From contig JAILWY010000009.1 of assembly GCA_022113835.1 (NCBI GenBank), positions 1,029,501 to 1,093,500 on the forward strand: a stretch of 64,000 nucleotides of DNA, in the 5' to 3' direction. Positions 24,564-33,251 of the stretch are shown piece by piece. The position numbers and the translations under genes were made by a program. The notes beneath the pieces were generated by a model. The model did not search any database, was not told the origin of the DNA, and saw nothing but the letters and a program-made list of their open reading frames with translations. Within the stretch, counting starts at the first letter, position 1, and every line of letters begins with the position of its first letter. Source of the stretch: Atopsyche davidsoni. Lineage: Eukaryota > Arthropoda > Insecta > Trichoptera > Hydrobiosidae.

Positions 24564-26209
24564 CTTAAAATGAAGATGTTTGGGTATCTCATAAATGACT
24601 CTTTCAATATATGGAATGAAGTATTATTGCATGCCCCGTATCTCTTAACGTTCCAGTTTCTAAAATATTTTAGAGTCCCAACGTTCCTGCAGAAAGCCAT
24701 TCTCTCGTTGTGAGAAATTTTATAAATATACGCATCATATGGAACCCTGACCTCTATTTTCTTTTTGATGATTCCATACAGAGGCTCATCATCATCGAAG
24801 TTTTCTATAGTCATCATGACGTCTTCCTCCGTGGCCAAAGGCAAATCGTATTTAAGAAGTTCTTCTAAAGTATCAATGTCCTTTCCTCTGTCAGGCGCCA
24901 GCAGCAAACCGGATAAGTAACCAGAATAGATGGTGGATATAATCAAGGAGTAGAATAACCAGAACACGACTATAATTCTGATGGACAGTTGTGGCCTAAG
25001 ATAACTGTCGTGACAAGGTTTTTGTATCAGGAATAAAAGAGCAACAAGAATCGCCTCCCCCATGTCGCTCATCATGGAAGAACGGGATTTAAGCATCTTA
25101 TTCCTTATTGCATATATCAACGGTAAAATGACAATAGTTGCAATTATGAAAAGCCAGCTTCTAAGTTGAAACCCTTTCATGAGGTATCCTGCGAGCAGTT
25201 GCAAAAGAGTCGGGGGAGTCGCGTGGTTAGGGACAGCCCAGCCAAACCCGTCGTTGCTGAAGGTCGTGGTCATGTCGAATAAATCTTTTCTAGCCGTAGT
25301 CGGCCATATCACTCCCATCGCTATTGCACTCGTCCCTGTGTACACATCGCCGATGATTCCGTGGGCCGTGCCGTTGTCGAACACTCCGCCCCAGGCCATA
25401 TCATCTTTTATAATAAAACGAGAAATGAATCTCATGTCGTGAGCCAGTGCGTAGATTATTTGTGTTTCCATACCGCTGAGTTTGACTGGCGGATCACCGT
25501 ACATGACGTTGGGAGGAATTATCAATGTAGAGACGTTGAGCTCACAATTTTGCATGTCAATATTTTTTTTAGGGGTGAATACGGTTTTATCTTCGATCGT
25601 GGTTTGTTCCTCCCAGAAAAATTTCTCCAGTTTCACCACGGTGGTGCAGTTAGGGAGAGTTTCGAAAGCTCCACGGACAACTCTCACTCCCTTTTTATCG
25701 TTAATCAAAGCTATGGTGTGATGAAGTCCTGTATGAAGACACGTTTTTATAATGTCTTTTAGAAGTTTTTCATCGGCTCCATCATAGAACGCAAGCACGA
25801 GATACATGTGCTTATATTCTATAAGTTGCAGAAAATCTTTCAGATCAGTATCGCCAATCCCGGATAGTATCATTATGTTGAATTCTTCCTTTACTGAAAG
25901 CCTGGGAAACAGATCTAAATTATTAATGACATACCTGTGCGAGAATTGGCTGATAACTTTTTGTGTTTTAGTGGCAAATTCGAATTTAAAGAAGTCAGCG
26001 CGCTTTCGACCGTCATCGCTGATGATCGTTTCTGATTTTTTTGGTAAATAAGAAGAGAACAATTGTAGTAAACAATTAGAAAAGCGAATATTTTGTTCGT
26101 GTCGAGGTTCATCTCTTACAAAATTATCGTAGATGGAGATAGCGAAAGCTGTCTGTACCGACAAAGCTGTCAAAACACAGAAGTGACCAACAAAACTTTT
26201 CCGCTTCAT
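24564..26209 (-). CDS. Divergent ionotropic chemoreceptor (IR), exon 1
   Basis: Encodes residues 1-548 of a 643-residue receptor of the insect IR family (variant ionotropic glutamate receptors, ligand-gated cation channels in sensory dendrites). The frame stays open 17 codons further upstream, but this methionine opens a good signal peptide (1-23, ending QTAFA). A weakly conserved N-terminal region follows; the S1 ligand lobe spans about 222-329 and ends DGFGWAVP. TM1 is about 349-368, the pore loop about 379-399, TM2 about 410-436, and S2 begins near 439. Arg307, in ARKDLFDMTTTF, aligns by eye with the glutamate-binding arginine of iGluRs (VREEVIDFSKPF); the neighbouring threonine is not kept. 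The exon ends at a GTAATT donor (phase 2). The frame is undamaged, so the gene is probably functional. The ligand and tuning subgroup cannot be told; it is not one of the conserved co-receptors as far as I can see. Confidence 0.88.
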
Positions 26210-27590
26210 TTTCAGAAGGCTTCTGAATATTTCAAACCAAATAAATTCCTTATAAACCACAATTCACTTTGATTTTTTAAATAAAAATAAATAAAGATAA
26301 TTCAAATAACCAAAGTGATCTCGACATTTACACAAAAGACGAGACGCGGCTTCAGAACCTTTTCTGTGCTTTTTTCATTCATACTGAATAAAATATTCTG
26401 TCATAATATTTTACGCGTGTTAATACATAATTTATTGAGAAAGCGTTTTATCTAAATTGACTTGTGACACTCCGATAAAAGATTCAGTACGCTGAAAATA
26501 AGTAATTGCCAAATATTTACAAGCAATTCAAATCCGACTAATTCCATTAAGAAATTCATTAATATACAATAAAATTATTGCATCTTATAAATATTTTAAT
26601 ATGTAAATATGTAAATTTTATATATAAATTTTAGAAACTTTATATGAAATAATAAAAATTTTAAATCAAAATGTAGATATTAATGGGTATTTTTTTTTTC
26701 GCTTAAAGTGCTCAATTTGCAGGTAAATTAATTTTTGCACTTGCGCACTCCTTATGAAATAAAAATATAACCAAATTATGAGCTGCCGAAGGTGCCTGTG
26801 AAAAGTAAACAGCTTTTCTCTGGCAGGCCATAGAAGCTTCCAAAGCCTTCTCCAGGTACATTAATCCTCGATGTACAACCCCCCGGGCGGCACCTGTCAT
26901 TATTGTTTATGTTTTTCTTGTTATTTTTTCTCCCTAAAACGATTTCCTCACCTACTTCTCGCTGCGAAAGATAATTTATCGAATTGCGAAAAATGTGCTG
27001 TGTAAATTTAAAATCAAATTATGATTACGCACTCTACAGAAAAAAATTGTGCGTGGTATGTAATGAAAAAAAATAATGATTAAAAATTGAAACAAGGCCA
27101 TTAATTCATTTGTAATCTGCTTAACTCAGGAGGACTATCTTTTAAAGCTTAATGTAAAATCTGATGTTAATATTTAATAATGAAGCATTTTCGATCTTAG
27201 AAATATATTTTAAAATGATAAATCAATTAATGGAACAGCTAAATGCTTTTTGAACGACGAATTATACAAAAATCATCCTTGCTAAAATAATTATAATCCT
27301 AAGCATATAAAATAGAGGTACAAAGATTTAGAAAATCGGAAAATCGAATAAATAATGAAAATTTTCAGATAATAAAAATAATAAATCATTCGTAATTCCA
27401 ACATTTAAAATTAGACATAGTTGCCACTGCATTTTTGAATCTAATAAATGTAAATGCTAAAGTTTATCATAGTTGTGTAACGCTAAAAATATGAATTACA
27501 AATTAAATATTTCAAAATAAAACAACTTTAAATATTTGTTTTATTTTTTTCACGATTAGAAAGATATTAGATCTATGATTCAATACTTTT
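26210..27590. other. 5' flank of the receptor gene and AT-rich spacer
   Basis: Presumed promoter side of the minus-strand IR gene. No TATA box or initiator can be assigned with confidence because of the AT-rich background. No other gene recognised. Confidence 0.35.
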
Positions 27591-27595
27591 AATAG

Positions 27596-27715
27596 AAAGT
27601 ACTTGGTAGAATTCTATTTTAATATTTTAAATAAAATACTTTTGTGATATTTCATCATGATTTAATTTTATTGGTAACCGGTTTCGCCAATCTTTTGCGT
27701 TGGAATTATCGAACG
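27596..27715 (-). repeat. Hammerhead-like dispersed repeat, copy e (first of a head-to-tail dimer)
   Basis: Full-length unit of about 120 bp. On the minus strand its core is TTCGATAATTCCAACGCAAA, AGATTGGCGAAACCGGTTACC. The distal end reads GAAAGTACTTGGTAGAATTC on the plus strand, matching the GAGAGTACTGGGTGGAATTC family end. The next unit follows in the same orientation. Confidence 0.7.
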
Positions 27716-27729
27716 AAGTTATTTATTGA

Positions 27730-27851
27730 TTAGAAAGATACTTTTTGTTGTATCTTATGTTAGAATTCTTTAATATTTTAAATAAAATAATTAAGTGATT
27801 TTTCTTGATGACCGGTTTCGCCAACCTTTCACGTTGGTATTACGAAACTGA
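27730..27851 (-). repeat. Hammerhead-like dispersed repeat, copy f (second of the dimer)
   Basis: Same orientation as copy e. The ACCGGTTTCG core starts at 27812 against 27677 in copy e, a spacing of 135 bp, which is one unit length. Minus-strand core: TTTCGTAATACCAACGTGAA, AGGTTGGCGAAACCGGTCATC. The loss of the exact TGATAA here suggests independent decay. Confidence 0.7.
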
Positions 27852-28004
27852 GTGAGAATTTATACAATAACAAGCAATTAAGTAAACGATTGTTAAATCA
27901 AGAGGTATTGATTGTTAGAGAGAGAGAGCGAGATGTAATGATTGTCAGGTGGTAAGGGGTAATTTAAGAGTAATATTCATGTAAAATGCAAAGAGTAAGA
28001 ATAT

Positions 28005-28137
28005 CTCAGTTTGATAATGCAAACGTGAAAGGTTGGCGAAACCGGTCATCAATAAAAATTAACACGTGGAAAAATCACTTAAGTATTTTATTTAAAATAT
28101 TAAAATGGGATTCCACCCAGTACTCTCTGTCAGAAAA
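28005..28137 (+). repeat. Hammerhead-like dispersed repeat, copy g (best preserved)
   Basis: Plus-oriented, full-length. Core at 28010-28047: TTTGATAATG, CAAACGTGAAAGGTTGG, CGAAACCGGTC, then ATCAATAAAAATT. It continues through an AT-rich arm with CACGTGGAAAAATCACTTAA and ends GGGATTCCACCCAGTACTCT, CTGTCAG. It lies inverted relative to copies e and f. Confidence 0.75.
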
Positions 28138-28149
28138 ACTGATTCTTCT

Positions 28150-28246
28150 TGATCGAGTGAGATCTAGATCTTCTACTCAGAGCAGGTTGGCGAACGTTTC
28201 ACTGAACATATACTCATGCTGAGTCAGTGTTCATGGTTTTCTAAGG
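28150..28246 (-). mobile_element. Non-LTR retrotransposon C-terminal remnant (second subfamily)
   Basis: On the minus strand the frame reads TLTQHEYMFSETFANLL, stop, alignable to the RLAQDRDMFEEMVTNFL end of the LINE remnant at 28345. A sister copy sits at 51695-51775. 5'-truncated, dead. Confidence 0.45.
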
Positions 28247-28344
28247 GGAAAATAATTTAAATTTCAGTATATACGAGTACTCGTAAATACAATATATCGT
28301 ATAGTATATAAATACAGTATAAAAAAAATATATATATAGTATAT

Positions 28345-28585
28345 CGACGGAAAAAGGGGCATTGGAAGAAGGAAGTTCACGTGGATGCGGAATTTGCGCC
28401 AGTGGCTGGAGATCGGAAGTGCAGCCGGATTGGTGAGACTGGCCTAGGATAGAGACATGTTCGAGGAAATGGTCACCAACTTCCTATGAGGAAAGGCAAC
28501 GAAAGATGATATAAATACAACCGACTCTTTTAATTTTTGGACTGCAATTAGTTGACTGAATTGTTGGCAATACAAATTAAATAGA
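28345..28585 (+). mobile_element. Non-LTR retrotransposon 3' end, remnant 2
   Basis: Frame reads GKRGIGRRKFTWMRNLRQW, LEIGSAAGLVRLA, stop, DRDMFEEMVTNFL, stop: the C-terminal tail of an insect LINE endonuclease-reverse transcriptase, with two stops. The 3' UTR ends in TTGTTGGCAATACAAATTAA directly before a mariner remnant. Same family as 12770-12980, with the middle retained. Confidence 0.65.
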
Positions 28586-28590
28586 AGAAT

Positions 28591-29094
28591 AGTCCAAAAA
28601 GAGTATCGGGTACTTGTTTTAGTGACCATTATTGCGATATGCTGCGAATTTTTTTGGGCCCAGAGTTGCAGGAGTTTCAAGGTTTCAACTCAAGAACGTG
28701 GTTCCAACAACTAATCAATCAATTGAAGCTGTTAACGAATTATTCCCTAATACGATCATTTCACATAGAGGTAACATCAACTGGCCTCCCAGAAGCCCCG
28801 ACCTTAGCCCTCTTGACTTTTTCGTATGGGTATACCTTAAAAGTAGGAATTGAAACAAAACATCAGGTCAGAAATGGCAGCAATATCGAGGGCTATGTGT
28901 CAGCGTGTTATCAGCAATCTTCGTTCTAGACTAGAAGAGTGCCAGCAGCGTAACAGTGACCATTTTGATAACATCATCTTTTTGAAATAATTTTCCATTT
29001 TGTATTTTTATAATCAGCAGTAAAAAAAATACTTCGTTACAAGTAATTTTTTTTTTTATTGAACTAACAAATACCCGATGCACTTTTTGGACAC
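28591..29094 (+). mobile_element. mariner-like element, internally deleted, copy 2
   Basis: Same deletion derivative as 16621-17162. The outermost bases of both terminal repeats have eroded (GTCCAAAAAGAGTATCGGG left, CACTTTTTGGACAC right). It preserves ML.IFLGPELQEFQGFNSRTW, NWPPRSPDLSPLDFFVW and MCQRVISNLRSRLEECQQR; part of the motif that reads WFQQDGA in copy 3 is deleted. Confidence 0.8.
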
Positions 29095-29159
29095 GTATAA
29101 TGAATGAAAATATGATAACGAAATTGTTTATGAATCACTACAAATTGTCAACAAAGGCA

Positions 29160-29395
29160 GGTCGATACGAGTGCACGCTGCTACAAGGGTAGGTCCGGTG
29201 GCTGGCGGCAGGCCCGGTAGGCCCGGCAGGCCCGGCAGGCCCGGCAGGCCCGGCAGGAGGCAGGCCCGGAGGCTGCAGCGGCGCGCCGGCGTGGCTCAGT
29301 CGCCCGCCAGCCGCGGAGTCGCCCGCCGCGCCTGCCGAGCAGCTCCGCCGCAACCCGCCGCACGCGGTAAGTCCTCGCCTCGCTTGCCCGCAATA
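29160..29395. repeat. GC-rich island with GGCAGGCCC minisatellite
   Basis: Positions 29205-29270 hold six to seven copies of a 9-base GGCAGGCCC unit, then GC-rich unique sequence with CCGCCG words. The collagen-like (Gly-Arg-Pro / Ala-Gly-Pro) frames on both strands are by-products of the 9-base period, not genes. Confidence 0.75.
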
Positions 29396-29657
29396 ATAAA
29401 TAACACATCTACATAACACCAAACTTTATTTTAAGATACTCGCTTGTTTCGTAATGTTTATAGCATTTAAAATTTGAATTTGAACTAGTGACTTGTGTGG
29501 TGCATTGTTTGTTGTTACACACTTTACAACACCGCGTCTGTGATTTTACACACATGTATTCGCATTCACTGAACATTTTTCAGTTATACACAAATTTGTA
29601 TTGCAGAGTACACATTTGTTTTGATCATATAAATCTAAAATAATAAATCGACTTTTG

Positions 29658-29660
<3 letters not shown>

Positions 29661-29698
<38 letters not shown>
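29661..29698. repeat. (TA)n microsatellite
   Basis: Nineteen uninterrupted TA units. Confidence 0.95.
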
Positions 29699-29701
<3 letters not shown>

Positions 29702-31235
29702 AAAATAAAATAAGTGATAATTTAGGCTATCTCGGTATATTTGCATTTGTATGATAAGACATTTCTTGATTTATTTTATATAATTTAAAAAAATGTAATT
29801 TAGGTTTTTTTTACAATAAAAGATCGAATTATAAAATAAATAATATAACGTTTTTAATTCAAACAATTTTTTTTGCATAAAAACTTAAAAAATAAATTTT
29901 ACGTTTTTCGAACAGACGTCCTTCATTTTAAAGGCCCTATAGCATCGAAGTAAGTACATCTGTCGTAAATATTTTTTTTTATTGTCTATCGAAGAAAGTT
30001 TTTGAATAAAAGTAAAACTCCATCTCACAAGAAAATATATTCAAATGAGGGATGGAAATATTACAGAAGAGTTCCGTGGGGGGATACGGACTACCTGTTG
30101 ACTGCAGGTAGGCTGGCCTCCACCTGTGTACCTGTGCTCTTTTGTATATTAAGTACTTACAAAAACAGATTTCAATTTATGAAGCATTAAGAAATAAATT
30201 CAGTACTATTTATATTACATATTATTGATATTGCTTTAGTATTTAAAACTAAGAGGGACGAGGGAAATAGTAAAAATTTGTATGATAAATTTAATGGATA
30301 AGTTTTGAAAAACAGAAAATAGAGTATTTAATAAAATCAGTAAACGTACTTACGAAATTAAACAAGTTACTGTATCATTGTAAATTAAGTAAGGAATGAT
30401 GTAATTTTTAAAATCTGAATAAAAAAAAACTATAATTTTTAACACTAAACCCTTATATGCAAATATATGTTATGAATAATATAAAAAAATCCCTAAGAAA
30501 TACTGCCTCCATTGTTTTGCTGCTTTAAATAATGCATTTAGTCTTAAAAGTGCATTGTCTAATAATTTTAAGAAGTATTTTTCAAATTGAGTACTTCATG
30601 TTTTAAATGGGAAAATATTGATCTTCGAGTGTATTTAATGTCTGTGAATATATTCATTAAAAGTATATATTCATATATTATTGCTCCATTTTATCAAAAT
30701 GTATCATATAAATTTTCTATTAAATAACTTACATTCAATATTTTTGTAATGTTTCCCCCTGATTTAAAAAAAAAGTTTTATTTAAAATTAGAAATGATTT
30801 CTTGTTATTTACTTAGTGATCAAATAAATGTGCGGATAGAATTCTTATAATATACTTGAAGAATTTAAAAAAAAAAGATCTTAAAAAACCGAAGATATTT
30901 CGTATTTCACTATTATTATATAAAAATTATAAACGCCTATTTTACGGAATACATCGGTTCATCCTATCAATTCCGTCCTCTCCGTAATAAAAACTCCATG
31001 TAAATATTTGAGCTGAGCTGTGAGCTGTGCTCTGTGATGTAACTACTTTAGTATTTATAGCATTGAAAATGGCAACGTTGTAAGCAGAGGAATGAAGATA
31101 ATGCTTCGCATTGCAAGACCCGCTGATGGCCCATAAAGTGCTCAGCGGAAGTTTGTTTATGGTCGGTGCATTTAAGATGGACCACTTAGTATACAATACC
31201 TGGCTCTTTTCTTAGAATTTCATTTTATATACATA
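29699..31235. other. Gene desert
   Basis: No gene recognised. 30040-30150 is a small GC-balanced patch (TTCCGTGGGGGGATACGGAC, ACTGCAGGTAGGCTGG) with an in-frame AG|GTAGG donor-like site, but there is no family resemblance and no supporting acceptor. Confidence 0.4.
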
Positions 31236-31239
31236 TCTG

Positions 31240-31380
31240 GAGCATACGGCAGAGCAATACGATATGATTGTGGTATGTAAATTCACATGTGAAACGGCGA
31301 GAAAATGTCTCGTGAATTTTTTCGCGACACAGTGGAATTCGAACCGGCGTCTCGATTAATGTATACACACTAACTTAATT
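31240..31380 (-). repeat. Possible tRNA-derived SINE
   Basis: On the minus strand GCCGGTTCGAATTCCACTGT contains a near-perfect pol III B box (GGTTCGAATTCC), followed by a GTGTCGCGAAAAAATTCACG body. No clear A box and no target duplication found, so a different SINE family from the 15622 copy, or a chance B box. Confidence 0.35.
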
Positions 31381-31539
31381 TTTAAGATCATCATCTCATA
31401 GCTTTTAAATAGCTAGTTTTATTTTCATATGTAAATCAATATATTACATCATGGTATGGTTTGATTTACAAAAAAAGAGTAAAAAAATCGTTTTCCATGT
31501 AGTTTTTGTAAATTCACTATAAAAAATGGTGTGTTTCGT

Positions 31540-31665
31540 ATTTGATTCCCGGTCTAGTTCATTTGAGGTCCGGGTGATTAGAGTGAGTGTACCCACATAT
31601 AATAATTTTCTTGAGTGTTAAGCCGGATGGCAGTGTATGTTTCGGTTTAAATACCGGATACAAAA
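31540..31665. repeat. Possible SINE head pair
   Basis: TTTGATTCCCGGTC near 31549 and GGTTTAAATACCGG near 31645 both look like worn B boxes around 95 bases apart, with CCGGGTGATTAGAGTGAGTG between. Weak. Confidence 0.2.
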
Positions 31666-31689
31666 AAAACATATTCAAATAACAAATAT

Positions 31690-32090
31690 AAATAACTAAA
31701 CGACTTTTTTTTTCAATTGTGAGTGCCTTTTGACTCGGACAATGTCTACAATAAAATGGTTATATGTTAATTTTCTAGCCATTTTCTCCAACATCACCTC
31801 GTTTTCCTGGTGATCTCTCACGGCTGTTTGACACGAAATGTTTCTGATTGTAATACGTTTATCCAGCATCTCGACTTCCTTCCTCGATACGTGTTGAAAG
31901 AATCGAAAAACTCTGTAGAGGCACGCAGAGGATAACCTCGTTTCTATTCCTAATATATGGAAAATCAATAAATTCTTCCAACGTATTTTCCAAAAGATCC
32001 GGACGAACGAATCGAGAATATAACTTTTTGTGGTTCTTAGATGTGAACGCTCGCATTTCCACATTATAAAAAACACCACGAATTAAAAGC
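31690..32090 (-). pseudogene. Protein-like segment, probably a decayed gene copy (unrecognised)
   Basis: Two overlapping minus-strand frames both look protein-like. One (about 32062-31859) has KLYSRFVRPDLLENTLEEFI and DFPYIRNRNEVIL. The other continues with RVFRFFQHVSRKEVEMLDKR and ISCQTAVRDHQENEVMLEKM up to a stop at 31696, beside an A-rich tract. A single frameshift near 31930 would link them. Base use is more balanced than in the surroundings. I do not recognise the family; a processed pseudogene or a captured exon would fit. It may also be chance. Confidence 0.3.
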
Positions 32091-33145
32091 CCATTTAATA
32101 ATTCTAAATCTTCAGCTATGCTATTTAAAAAATTAATTATTATTGATTTTTATCATTTAAATATTAAGATTTTTAACATATATATTATCTGATTAAAACC
32201 TTTATTCTTCAAGTTGAGATATTTGAGTCAAAGTAATATGAGATCGAATAATCAATAGCTATAATATTCTCTTAAGGAAAGAGACTATAAAGGAATGAAT
32301 CGCGCGTATCTTGCTTCGTACGTCTGAAATAATAATATTATGGAAAAAAGTTATAAAAATACGTTGAATTCGTGGTAAGCTTTGATCTTTACAGTTTAAA
32401 TATCCACCGGCAGTCACTGAGAGGATGTAGCATTACAGTGTTGACATATTGGAGCATCATTATGTTTATATTACTAAAATTACCACAAAAAAATTGATTT
32501 AAATTTTAGTAAAATTGGATAGTTATTTTTATTAATTAAAAACAGTAGTTTTTTTATTTTAACACATTTGCGCCTGGTTTGGAATTATATTGTTAATTTA
32601 TTAATATTTTACACAAAAGAACTAAAGTGTTAAAATGTTTCATATAAAATGAGGTTTGAGAATAAATTAACAATGTTCAATTAATGGGGAAAATAGACAG
32701 CTGGAAACCAAATAAGAGCTATTGTTATTACACGAGTTTGATTTACAGTTTGAATTATAAAAGCCTGTCGTAATACCGAGTTTAATACCTAAATCTGATT
32801 CTAAATAATTAACAAAAACCCTGTACGTGATAAAGTAAGCTACATAAATTAAGCTTTGTGTAAATCTGTTAAGCATTTTATTTTTAATTTACTCCAAAAT
32901 TAATAAGTATATTTTCGTTTTTATTATTTGAGTGAATAAACAAGACTCTTCAAAGGACTTAACTTTTGCGCAGTCGACCAAATAGTCAAATTATTTACGA
33001 TTCAAACATAAATATTTTCATCCGACCTTCTTCGAAGTTTCAAAAAACTTTGCGTAACTACAAACTTCTTCAACAAGTATGAAACGTATACGCCGAGATC
33101 CATTTCCATTTGAAAAATATATACGGTGTGATCGAAAGCTTTGGG
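32091..33145. other. AT-rich, nothing recognised
   Basis: No gene or repeat signal that I can support. Confidence 0.5.
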
Positions 33146-33149
33146 ACTT

Positions 33150-33251
33150 CATAAAAAATAATAAAATTTAAATAATATACCCGAGTGATTTTTCCATATG
33201 ATAATTTTTATTGGTGACCGGTTTCGCCAACCTTTGGCATTATCAAACTAA
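33150..33251 (-). repeat. Hammerhead-like dispersed repeat, copy h (shortened loop)
   Basis: On the minus strand: TTTGATAATGCCAAAGGTTGG, with the stem written GCCAA-AGG-TTGGC, then GAAACCGGTCACCAATAAAA. The 7-base loop of other copies has shrunk but the stem and the following GAAA-CCGG-TC are exact. The distal GAGAGTACTGGG end is missing. Confidence 0.7.

Noticed and set aside
25179..26112. Several frames overlapping the ionotropic receptor gene
   Set aside because: They are antisense or out-of-frame to the well-supported receptor exon and have no features of their own.
29138..29422. Collagen-like open frames
   Set aside because: They come from a 9-base GC repeat, which cannot create stops in most frames; no real collagen features.
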